Shown: positions 1 through 11,200 of the stretch, piece by piece
How positions within the stretch are numbered: the stretch's first letter is position 1
Layout: the number at the start of each line of letters is the position of its first letter
Source of the DNA: Pyxicephalus adspersus
Lineage: Eukaryota > Chordata > Amphibia > Anura > Pyxicephalidae
Direction: 5' to 3'
DNA length: 64,000 nucleotides
NCBI RefSeq assembly: GCF_032062135.1
Contig: NC_092868.1
Location: forward strand, 51,235,053-51,299,052
Translations under genes and position numbers: made by a program
Notes under the pieces: model-generated
Told to the model about the DNA's origin: nothing
The model's database searches: none
The model's input: only the letters and a program-made list of their open reading frames with translations

Positions 1-370
1 CCTTTCCTGCACTCTCTCCAATTCCACAATGTCATTTTTGCAAACTGGTGCCCAGAACTGGACTGCATATTCCAGATGAGGTCTGACCAATGCTTTGTAC
101 AGGGGCAGGATAATGTTTCCATCTCTGCAGTCTATTCCTCTTTTAATACAAGAAAGTACTTTACTAGCTTTAGATATTGCACCTTGGCATTGCGTGCTGT
201 TATTAAGTCTATGATCTACCAGAACCCCCAGGTCCTTTTCCAATTCTGACCCCCCACCCCCCAACTGTATTCCCCCTAGACAGTATGAAGCATGCATGTT
301 AGCCCCAAGTGCATAACTTTACATTTATCTATATTAGTTGTCATGTGCCACTTGGCTGCCCAATCAAACT
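1..370 (-). mobile_element. CR1-family LINE, 3' coding and tail part, truncated by window edge
   Basis: Read on the minus strand, this contains the wording typical of vertebrate CR1 ends: a segment corresponding to GGTCAGACCTCATCTGGAAT (around 71-92), followed by CAGTCCAGTTCTGGGCACC (around 48-66). The other end, near 190-370, matches the CR1 stretch that describes 'measured against a known label', that is, the ORF2 end near the 3' terminus. The alignment is from memory to CR1 of turtles and frogs. The copy has stops and is cut by the window start, so it is a dead fragment. The exact 3' limit is unclear and could lie between 360 and 400. Confidence 0.75.
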
Positions 371-2115
371 GCTTGTAGATTATAGACATCCTGTATGGAC
401 TTTATTCCATTACATAGTTTGAATAGCTTGAATAAGTGAAACAAGCATGAGGAGATCTCATTGGAAAAATATATTTATAATGTTATAATAGTGTGCCTAA
501 AAGGAAACGAGGAATCCTGGTACAACTACTGAACCACTTCAGACATTTTATGTGACTGTTGGAATACTATGCATACCATTGTGCACCCATTAAACCAGGG
601 CAGACTCCCTATATCACTGCCAGAATAATGTAGATCCAGAGCTTCAAAGTGCTACCAGATGACTGCAGATTCCTCATGTGTCTGCTAGACCACTCCATTC
701 TTCATCATAAATGTGCAAGACCACTGTAAACACCATCATGTATTCACCAGACTCCATCAAGCCAGACTCTTGCATACTCCATCAATTTCGACCAGACTTC
801 AAACCTGCCAGTACCACCATGTTTAGGTGGGCTTTTTACTTTGACCTTTTCTTTAAGGAAAATGCAAATGTTTTTGAAAGCAGACAGAACTTGGACACAA
901 CAAACAAAGAAAAAATTTAGAGTAAACCAAAGGCGAATAGATTTACTAGAGAAAAAAAGCCGAGACCTGTAACGGGTATAAAATGTGACAAAAAGGTGAA
1001 TTTGGCCTTCAGAAGCGAGGACAAATATCCATCTGAAGTAAGATCTTCCCAGTTGGTTAGCTGAGGTGACATGTGCATAGATTTGATATACGGCACCATT
1101 TAATACCTTTCAATACTGCAGTGTTCATATGTGCATAGCATGGCCTTGAGCGGGAAGCTCTATAGTTTTAATGCATTCTCACAGTGGGGCTTACTGTACC
1201 TTCGTACAGCGACATCTGTTAGGAAGGGTAACAGATGCATTCATTTATTCTTCGAGAGGGAACAGGGGAGCTCAACAATATATTTTTGGGGGATGAATAC
1301 CTTGATGTTAAGGCTCACAAAATAACCATGACTTTAGATGATGAACACACAATTTAAAGAATCATAACTGTTTGTTTACTGCCTTAAAGTGAAAATTTCA
1401 GTAGCTTTACAAGTTTTGGCATGCCATAATATACAACAGTATTCTTAAGCTCCAGGTCACGTCAAGTCATCCGTTTACTGCAGACAAGCATGTCCACAGT
1501 CTCCTCTTCCCCAGAGACCAAACTGCCCCCAGCTATCTGAAGCCCTACCTTCCATCCACCGCTTTGGGTAGACAGGAAGTGACATCACTATTGTTTGCAA
1601 CTACCAGTGTTGACTGGAAAGGGCATATGGCCGTAGCTGCCAGATCTCTGTAACCAAATATCCTACAAAATATCCTATAGGGGATCTAATTTAGTTTTTA
1701 TGCACTTTGGGGGGCACACAGACAACCGTATTTATTTTTAAAGTAGTATTTATTTTTAAGTATGTTATAGTAGATTTTGTTCTCTTTTCTGATCTAATTT
1801 TACTTTTTTAGTGGGGCCTGACATCAAAGGCTTCATGGTTAATCTCTATCTTTTGCAATTCCATGGTATGCACTGTTCAATGAAAGCGGCTTTTCTGGTC
1901 AGCATTTGCATTGGCCAAGGCAGTTAGGAGGCCTTAGCCACAAGGTAAACAAACCTCAAGTGCCAGTACCAAAGTTTCTGGTTCGCAAAAGAAAAAGCTG
2001 AACCTTTATGATTGTAAATTTAAACCTTTAAAATGAAAAATGAGAAGATTGGGAACAAATACGTGTCGTCAACCTCCTATAAGAATAAAAGCAATTATTG
2101 TATATCAAAAGTAGG
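371..2115. other. Intron stretch with nothing recognised
   Basis: A/T-rich single-copy-looking sequence. I see no exon, RNA gene or clear repeat. Short open frames here lack domains and splice sites. Confidence 0.5.
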
Positions 2116-2765
2116 CCCTTTGCTTGGACGACCACAATGGGCTTACTACTCCTATACTCCTTCAACATATAAAAATCCCCCTATTTGGAGTACATGTCCT
2201 CTCAACTAAAGCTGAATTCAACTACTGGAACCAGGAGACATTCCCTATATCAATTGATCCACGTTGGGTTTCATCCTTTCATTTTGCCTTCCTCTATCAA
2301 CGTATAACTTATCCAGATTGATTGGTATTGATTGTAAAAATTCTACCCTTCTTGAAACCTTTCTAGAAGGAATATTTTCTTCAATAACCTTAATGAATCC
2401 TCCCATGATACATGAGTCGGTGAGCCCCCCAACAGCTATCGCTGTCTGAACCCATAAAAAGCACCTCAATATTTCTTTGTTTGGGTCTACACCCAACTAT
2501 TGATACACATATATCGATTTTATTCTTGATTGGGAATACTATCAACACTGTATTGTAATGGTCTCTATTATCCCCTGAAGAAGCCCACATCGGCGAAACA
2601 CGTCGGGATGAGACCCAACTTCTCTGTCTCTTTGATTCCTGATAAAGGATACAGTGTATTTACCTCTGCTACTCCCATTCCTTTTGGTTTTTATAATTCT
2701 TGTATATTTAATTAAAGTGATTTTTTAATTTCATACAATACCTAAAAGTGATTCTGTGCCACAAG
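2116..2765 (+). repeat. Interspersed repeat carrying a hammerhead-like motif (possibly Penelope-like element derived)
   Basis: The segment holds the motif CCTGAAGAAGC...CGAAACACGTCGGG, a form I know to be repeated in amphibian and fish genomes. It ends in an A/T-rich tail with a polyadenylation-like AATTAAAG near 2710. Hammerhead ribozymes are established parts of Penelope-like retroelements, which is why I suggest that origin. No reverse transcriptase or GIY-YIG coding sequence is visible, so this would be a non-autonomous or truncated copy. The limits are estimates; only the 2560-2615 core is well supported. Confidence 0.45.
2560..2615 (+). ncRNA. Hammerhead ribozyme-like fold (type I topology)
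   Basis: Outer stem I pairs 2560-2565 (GGTCTC) with 2610-2615 (GAGACC). A 4-nt bulge (2566-2569) sits on the 5' side only. Inner stem I pairs 2570-2574 (ATCCC) with 2605-2609 (GGGAT). The core CTGAAGA is at 2575-2581, stem II is GCC/GGC (2583-2585 with 2592-2594), GAAA is at 2595-2598, and a minimal stem III (AC/GU) leads to the GUC triplet ending at 2604, the predicted cleavage site. All invariant core bases I can name (CUGANGA, GAAA, NUH) are present. The odd point is an extra unpaired A at 2582 before the short stem II, so activity may be weak. Confidence 0.6.
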
Positions 2766-5700
2766 TAGCTTGGTGTTTTATCCTTACATTTTCTCATGAA
2801 AAATGGGAAGTTCACTTTAAAGAAGCAGAAAAAAAATATTAGCTTTGTATTTTTCCATACAGCCGAGCATAATTTTATCACACATTTCGCTTATAGAAAA
2901 TTTTTATGACAGATTTCCCCGAGCTCATAAACGGGGGACAGAGCGGAAACACTGCAGACTTATTTAAAGTTCCTCTTGTATGGTGAGTAGTCCCCTTGGT
3001 GCTTTGTGTAAAAGTTCAACTGTAGAGAATTTGCAAACTTTGGAATGAGATGAAATGATGGAACGCACCAGTAACCACAAACAGCCGCAATGGTCTGCAT
3101 AGCTTTATGTCATCCCTATCCGCTTAATGAGAATTAAAGAGGCGCTTTCATCCCAGATAGTTAAACAAATTCTTCCTGTGAACTGATACATTTTATTCGG
3201 TCCAATACATTAATTTAAAGTGACCCTTAATATTATAATTTCTTAAAATAATAGGAAAACATTTCAGCGTGTCATGCAGACATTGGCCACTGAACAGTCT
3301 GAGGGTGCAAATGTTTACTTTCAAACTAGCAAACACACTGAGCTGCTGTGATCATGGTGGCCCATACATCCCAGAAAAGTTTAAAAACATAAAGTCCATT
3401 AACCTAGAGATTTTTGCTTATGATAAATGCAAGGTCTGCTTAGCAGTGCAGTACAGTGCATATGCTTTACTGCTCCTTTTCATTTTGGCCTTCCTGCCTT
3501 TAGAGCTGCTTAACAGAGATCTGTTGCATAGAACTGGTCCCCTGAGGTCTTGTGGGAAGCTGATCCTTCCAGGACTGTTGATATCTATAGTCCCCTGTAG
3601 CTCACAGAGGTTCTTCCCTCTGATCTTAGGTCACTGTGGGATACAGCATTGATGTGGAGATTAGAGGGAGGAACCAGTGGCAGCTACAGTGGGACTACTG
3701 GGATCAACAATCCCAGAAGTGTTGGTGATCCATCAATCGGACCTCAGGGAGTCAGTTCTTTGCAGCAGATCATCATTATGAAGCACATGCTGCAAAAAAG
3801 GTTAATGTGTTCATTCCTCTTAACAGATATGTGCTGGTAAAAAATATTCAATGACATGACAGGGTCTGTTTCACATATATAAACTATAGGACTACAGTAT
3901 TAACAATTAAATACATGCTGAATTTTTATATTAGAATGCAATGTTTTTAGGATGCCTCAATAAGGACAGCGGATGGATCAATGTGACAGCCAAATTCAGC
4001 TGGCACAATATTGCCATACAAAGTGGCAGACATTGTAAGTTCTGAGCTTTTTCTTGGCACTGAAGCCAATATCAAAAGCCAATGTCACCAATTGTGTGCA
4101 ATAAAATTTGTTCAGTAGCCTTTAGTTCACAAAATGCTGGAGCAAGTTCATGAATCGGGAGACAATTAAACCATTTACTGTACCAAAAGTCAGTTCTACC
4201 CATGATTACATGGAAGCTTTGTGATTTTTTGTTTCTGAATAATGTCTGGGCATACCAGAGAAATAATAATTGCCAGGGTGCCCCCAATAACTTATGGAAA
4301 GTTGGATAGTAGCTTAAGTCACCAATTAATTATAGCCCGTGCACAAGCCAATAAAATGCTTCTGTCAATCTTATTCAGTTGCACCCCAGGTAAGTCTTAT
4401 CACAGTTCAACTAAGGGGGCACAATTGATAGGTGAGTTGAATGCCCAACAATGATGCAGATACTAAAATTGTCTACTCTGTCCAAAATTTTAAAATCTAT
4501 ATATTTTAAAAGAAACCCGTATTCAGGTAAAAATGAAAACTTCCATTTCTGAATGTGCAAGCTACTTGGCCAATGTGTTGGGTTGCATGTGTTGCACGTG
4601 TACATGGAAATGTGTGTGTAAACCCAATGAACAAGACATGCATTGGTGCACACTGGGTTGCAATGCATTCTTAATGACAATCCAAGTGCACAGCATCCCA
4701 AGTGCCCAATAAACAATTTTTATCCACTGGGAAGTTCATTTGAACTAATAAGCTGATTTAATGCAATGCACACCAAAGAGAAGGGGAACGCACTGCATTA
4801 ACAAAAGCACTATAGGGGGAAGAGGTCCTTACACAAGACATCTACAAGTTACGTGGATTATTTCCGATTGGTTGCTTGTTTTTGCCTATGCTCCCCATGA
4901 AGCCTTTGGTCTTTTCTTTATTAAATAATCTTGAAAGATTTACCTTCACACCAAACTGTGTTCTAAAGAGAAACACGAAATGAAAGCGATCTGAGCCTTG
5001 ACAGCGAAAGAGCGAGTGAACAAACAACACCGGCCGTCCTTTTAAATGGAAAAATACACATCTGAAGTAGTGAAAGTGAAGCCTTTCAGGCCGTCTATTT
5101 ACAAAATCAGCAATCCAAAAAAACCTAAATCAAAGAGACGAGGGGAATTGAAGTTAGAACCCGCACTGTCTGCCGCGCTAAATTTCCACAGCAAAAATCA
5201 TTTCCACGTATCCAAAAAACCAACAGAAACAAGCAATATTCTTCAGAAAAATTCATATTTATGACCAGGAAATAAAAGTTTCCGAATACCTGATATTACT
5301 CAGAAAATTGAACACATTGCAGCATTACATTACGTCTGAGTAAACCGATCTAAAAGCGTTGTTTATGCATTGCTTGTCCTCTCCGGGTCTATCCGCACGC
5401 TGGAAAAACACATTAATAAGATTTTGTCCAATGTATATTATTTTGTTATGAAAAGTCTGTTCTGACCTCCAAGTTTATTCTGAAGATTGATGGGCAGCAG
5501 GAATCATGTTGTTTAAAGCACATGATATTGTATTTCACTGTTACAGACCTCCCAAAAATGTTATTGTGGTTTTTATAAAGCTGAACTGCGGGCAAAAGGC
5601 TAAATACAAATATGGGAGCTGTCAAAGGATTTGTATTCCTGACAGTCCAATCCTGAGTTTACACAGCTCTGTCTGGCAGGGTAAGAGACCTGATTTTCAA

Positions 5701-6210
5701 TACCAGTTATGTAGGATGTACAAGGTGATGTATTCTTCTTTTGTGGCTCTCAGGTCAGTTTAAATGATACCAATGATTCTTTTGGCTACCTATAAGAGTG
5801 GGATTTTTGCCACTGGTTGGCAATTGAAGGGAAATTCTACCCAGTGACCAGTATGATAATATACTGTGAACTGTGGATATAGTAATTTTAGAAGGAGTTC
5901 CCTGAAGACCTGAAAGTTATTTCATGGGTTCCCCATGTTAAAAAGTTCAATAAACACTGGGCTAGACAGCCAGATGCAGCAGATTGCTGAGCTTTCCTTT
6001 TGTCACTCTGCTTATTCCTTCTATCAACTATCTATATACTTTTAACTACAGCAAAACTTGCTCATTGTGCTTTCCCTCTCTAGTCCGAGCTTTGACGTAC
6101 AAAGACTGCAGGAAGACAACAGTCACATTTAAACCTGTATCTCTTAGTTCCATGCATTCCCTAGTTCTTTGGTTTGCACAACTGTCCATTTATATACCTG
6201 CTTTTCTCAT
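2766..6210. other. Intron stretch; a TGCA-rich patch is the only notable content
   Basis: Mostly A/T-rich sequence without a supported gene. The part from about 4556 to 4810 is rich in TGCA and ATGCAA words and may belong to a dispersed repeat seen again near 45.0, 48.7 and 50.1 kb. No exon or RNA gene was found. Confidence 0.5.
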
Positions 6211-6215
6211 TTCCA

Positions 6216-6420
6216 AGGGCTTTTATCACTCTTGCACTGGGTTCCCCTGTCTGTACACCTACTGTGTAAGGGCCTCCCACCATTCCTGCACAGAGTTCCT
6301 GGGTCTGCACATTTGTTGTGCCAATTACCAAGGCTTGCAAGGCTTGAAAAGGGGTTTCCCAGTCTCTACACTGGCTGTGCCCATTATGAAGGGTTCCTAC
6401 CATCTCTACTGGGATATTTG
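6216..6420 (+). repeat. Degenerate minisatellite, about 54-62 bp unit
   Basis: Three to four diverged units each start with AAGGGC or a close form, continue through a CTRCACWG-GKTTCCC-like section, and finish with a CTGTGTGCCC-like section (starts near 6216, 6269, 6331 and 6388). Copy lengths differ, so it is old. The open frames across it are a by-product of the repeat period. Confidence 0.6.
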
Positions 6421-6424
6421 TTGG

Positions 6425-7836
6425 TCCCAGAAGGTCCCAAAACTCCTAGGTGAATAGGAACAGAGTCGAAATTATGGCACAAGAGGATCTTACTGTTGGA
6501 ATTCAATACATAAAAGAAGCCAGGGGTTGACTCAGATAGTGTTAGTAGTTCAATGATTGGTTCCATTAGTTTTCATTTATTTGGGAATTTTTATTATATA
6601 GGAAGTATTAGTATTAGAGTGTTAGAGTCATGTTGAGGTATATTTAAAAAGTTTGCACAATACAATGGAAAATGGTTAAAGTTCTTTTTTTGCTGTGACC
6701 CATTGAAGATAACTTTATCCACTTTCTGTCTTGAAGATACCATGGAAAATTGAAAGGAATATCCCCAAAGTAAGAGGAAATACCCATATGTCCTCACTGA
6801 TTTCCTTGTCATGTGAATTGTCTATCTTTTTTGGTTCAATAGCAGTGGTCCTTGGGACAAAATAAAGAAAGGTGAATCTCTGCAGAAGGGACCTAGACAA
6901 CAACATAAACCTAAAGGAGGATTTATCTCTCACTTACCAAAAACTAGATCTAAAAAAGTTTTGTTAGATACACGTTAAAGCTACGTTTTGTCCGCCGTAA
7001 GCCTAAGAGCTCCACAAAGAGAATTAATTTGTATATTTGTTCATATTCATATTCATGTACATTTACAGAAATGTCTGTTTAATGTCCTTAAAAGTCCAAA
7101 CTAATGTGTTTTGTTTGCCATTGAATAGATAAGAGAGCCCATTAATCATGAATATTTCAATTCGCTATCAGCAGGTGGCAGGCAGTCATTACTGACCGAA
7201 ATATTTAGCGCAATGTTTCACGCAGTCTGGAAAGAATACTTATTACATTCTGACATAGCGGTTTTGTTTTGAGCTTTCAAAAAACAATGCTAACGGACAC
7301 AAATTCAGACTCGTCAACAGTTTTAATAACAAAGCCGACATTAAAACGGTTTTATTACACGCGTTGGCTACAGACGAGAAATGCTGAAGTTTAGTCAACA
7401 GGAGACAAAAAAAACACTGATGTAAACTGCAGATGATTAAATGTACAGATGTTAACATTCGGTATGGAATACATTCACATAGGTTGCAATAAAATGGACC
7501 TTCCACTATATTTTTACCTACTATCCCTATTTCTACAATCCTAAATTATGATGCATTTCTTCTCCAACAGTCTCTTGGAGTACACATCATGGAGGGTTGC
7601 AGGGCAGTAGGTGTTGGAATCTTGGAAGATTCATGTCTGTGTAGCTGAAAAGTGTGTGAGATCTTGGTCCAATGTCATCATTGGTCTGGTTAGACAAGCA
7701 GGTTGGAAATCAGTCCAACTAAACGAGGATGGTGACTGCGACATTCAGCAGATGAGTGGAGGGTAGAAAAGGCCAACGCTGGATTTTCTGGCCTTGTAAA
7801 TGTTAGACTGGGGACCTGGGGCCTACCAGAGGCAGT
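6425..7836. other. Intron stretch with a CTCF-like motif, otherwise nothing recognised
   Basis: No gene or clear repeat. The part around 7000-7500 is less repetitive and has a CTCF-like site at 7168. Confidence 0.45.
7168..7181 (+). promoter_or_regulatory. CTCF-like binding motif
   Basis: TCAGCAGGTGGCAG agrees with the CTCF core CCASYAGRKGGCRS at 13 of 14 positions (T instead of C at the first). CTCF is the vertebrate insulator and loop-anchor protein. A single motif match of this length is weak evidence of occupancy. Confidence 0.4.
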
Positions 7837-7840
7837 AAAG

Positions 7841-8074
7841 CTACGTACACACGTCAGATTTTTATCTGCCGTGTGTACAGTCGGTGTCGTCCATCGTCCG
7901 GACGACCGACCTGCCGGATCCACGGACGATGGACGACAGCCGATCCTAATGAAAGGGAAGGGGAGAGCGCGCAGCAGGGTGCCGCTCCGTCGCTCTCCCC
8001 CTCCCCTCTCCATAGAGCATGAACGGTGTTCATGCATCGTGCACTCCCTTGTCGTTGGAAAGGTGTGTACGCAG
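7841..8074. mobile_element. MITE (family B), non-autonomous DNA transposon
   Basis: It begins CTACGTACACAC and ends GTGTGTACGCAG, terminal inverted repeats with one mismatch. Inside is a perfect 15-bp inverted repeat (7886-7900 with 7923-7937). No transposase is encoded. A second good copy lies at 23813-24126. The family resembles short GC-rich elements I associate with ranid frogs; the superfamily is not resolved. Its GC content is visibly higher than the flanks. Confidence 0.65.
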
Positions 8075-8119
8075 TTTAAGAAGTAAAAAGTTACACCAAA
8101 ACAAATAGCTTTTCTGGCA

Positions 8120-8215
8120 CAGTGGCATATTTTTGTTTTTATCTCTCTGTACAAATCTCTATCTATGATCTTTCTATTTATGATTTATCTATCTCTCTCT
8201 ATTTTTTATATCCAC
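8120..8215 (+). repeat. Degenerate (TCTA)n-type simple sequence
   Basis: Interrupted TCTATC and TCTCTC words run through this stretch. It appears to be a decayed tetranucleotide microsatellite. Confidence 0.6.
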
Positions 8216-11200
8216 CTACATTAGCAGAATACATACATTTTCTCTATTCTATCACATCACCCCATAACATACATAGTCATCCACCTCACAAATTAGCTAA
8301 TAACAGAGTCTACTAGCTAACTAATGACACACTTCCTTGCATGGTTCCATTTTCTAATCCACCTTTTCCTCCACACCTGAAATATTATCTATATCATTAT
8401 ATTGATAGTATCCATATTGATGGCACAGAGCCTCATTGCACACATTTGTGTGCACATGAGAAATGAGCCTATTTAATTTCCAGCAGATAAATCGCCTATC
8501 TTCCCGCTGATAATGGCCTATCCCCTATATTTATTCACAAATATATTTTTTGTCTTTTTCCATTTCCAGTACTTCAGTAAGCATTTGGTTATTTTCTGAC
8601 CTACAGATAGAGAGATGATGCATAATATGTGCCTTGAAAGGGGAAAAAAAGATATGGATTTATTGCACGTTCATACTGAATAGGAAACAAATTTCGAGTC
8701 AGTTCAGCTGTCAGGATTGGAGGCAGTGATAGGATACAGAATATTAGGGGAGGAAAAGGCTTAGGATCTGGGTGAGAGATATACAGCGGTAGAAGAGCGA
8801 TGGAATAAGTATGAATAAGAGCAGAGGTTTCCGTACATCAAAATAAAACAGGAATCAAGTTGTAAAAAGTCCATTTTCTACAGCTAGCCAGTAAAAGGAG
8901 TTCATGAATATTTCATTAAACACTTATCAGGGAAGGTAGCAACACGTGTACGCATCAAACGGAGGGGAAGAGGGCTGCGGGATTCTTCAGACATCTTAGA
9001 GATAAAATTGTTCAAATGAAACGATCGTGTAATTTCAGCGAGTACTCGATTTGCATTATCGCAAAGTTTAAGTTAAGAAATTTGTTTTTTTTAACTTTTT
9101 TATTTAGTTGCTGCGCTAAATTTATATGAACAGAAATCTTAGATAGTGTACAGCTCGTTGTATCCATCTTATCTCACAAGGTTTTGTTTTCTGTTTCCCT
9201 ATGTTTTGATCCCCAGAAGTGTCATTCAATTTTATATATCCTATTTAGGATTACCAAGTAATGGATGAAGTTCAAGGCTCTGTAGAGTCTCTGCAAAATA
9301 CATGATACAGTGCTCTTACCTTGTGGCCTTTTAACCAGCCCAAATACTGCCACAAAGGAAAGAGTTTGATGCCATCACAACCGCATGAACTCTGACACCC
9401 CAAAGAAATGACAAATGGCCAGGACTGGCAGGGGAGCACTGGGAAATACATATGAACAGGTCAAAAAAGGGAGCTTTTTAAAGCCCTCTTTAAATTCTGC
9501 CCTGATGCAGCTTACCTAACATGTTATAAGTACCATCTTTAGATGTCTTCTGGCTGGTCACAAGGCCTTCATTCTCTTTACCTGTTGTCCAGCATTGGGT
9601 GGTCTTCAAAGATGCAGAAGCTCTGATGGCATAATTTACTGTATGAAGTGACCAGGACATCTTGTGTGGGTGGTATGAAACTGTGTGCGATTCAACCCAA
9701 AAAAGGTCAATGGAGACCTGTCAGTGGAGGTCTTTGCTCCAACTCTGCTGCCTTCCTGTGTTAGAGGTCGTAGGAAAAAAGTGGGCATTGGGCAGAAGAG
9801 ATGCTAAGGCCTACACTTTACGGCAAACCTGGGCAAAGCCAAATCATGCATAAAATGAGAAACAAAACAAAAAATCAAAGTTCCCCTTGAATAAAACCAA
9901 TGCAAACCAGGGCCTGTATACAAACAGCTGGCCTAGCACCACATCCCTCTTGACCTTCCTAATAATCAATGATGTTGTCTATCACAATGATGCACCAATA
10001 GGTATATTTGTTGTTGAGATAAGTAGAGACGGGTAAGGAAAAGTTAAAATTTATGTATAAATTCAGCTTCTGATCTGTGGATCAACTCACCATTTTGACA
10101 TGCAGTTTAATCTAAAGAAACCTTTGCTTTTATGTTTCCCATAAATTGCTTGGTTTGAATTGCCCTGGTTAGGGGCAGGTTAACTTTAAAAGCCTGTAGA
10201 AGCATTTTGGATGAAGACAGCTATCATATTTCAATTACAAGGTCGAATATTTTGCCTTGCTAGGTTCAATCATCAGATTTGCCCAAAAACATGCCAACGG
10301 CCCTGAGATTCATACATTTTTATACACTTTTGATTTATTGACGGTGTAAAACTATATCGGAGGCTCACCCCATGATATGAAAATCGTCTTCTGGTTCTAG
10401 GCCAGGCGAATAGTCATTAAAATGTATTCTTTAAGATTACTCATTGCCTTCAACATTGCAGCCGCTGCTCTGTCTTGTATTTAGCTAATCTGCCCGCTCG
10501 TTACCATAATACTCTTTTTAGTTCTTGCAAATGTAAAGAATATATTCCTTTTGGCTGTGTCAAATGTAAGCCAGCTTGCTAATCAATTTACATACGTTTA
10601 TACAGGTGGTCAGTCATGCGGAACGCAGTGGAATGAGCCTGCCTTACCCATATTTATGCATCCGCTAGTTTTGCTCCCTGCAATGAAATAGAGATTTTTT
10701 TAAAAAAAGCCAAAATTTCAAGTCATCTTAAAGGGAACTTGAATAAGAGATGAGGCAGCTGCCATCTTTTCTTTATCTTTCCAGGTAAAATTACGTTAAT
10801 AGGTGTAAAGAATTATAAGTGTATGGTGCCATTATAGCCTGGCATAGAAAGCAACATCTAGAATAAACTCATGGTGCTTTTAAAAACTTTGGGGTCAGTA
10901 ATTATTGTGTACTACTACCAACTACACAGCCCTGCTTAAAAGATACAACTGGAGCGTTGAAGGGGTGACTCTACATGTAGTCTAGTTGATTGCATCCATT
11001 GCAATTATTATGAGCACCCACCGATCTCTAGCTTTAAGGAGTACAGTTATCACTACAATGTTCCTTTTAACAGTAGTGAATTTTTTTAAGAATGGACTTG
11101 TTGGCATCCTGGGTGTAAAAGCCACGCAGTTATTTTATTTGTCCAGATATACTTGTTTTATGGCATGTGTTCTTCTTACACCTAAAACGCGTCAGTAAAC

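Noticed and set aside
5984..6457. 157-codon open frame
   Set aside because: Its second half is the minisatellite at 6216-6420. No domain, no splice context.
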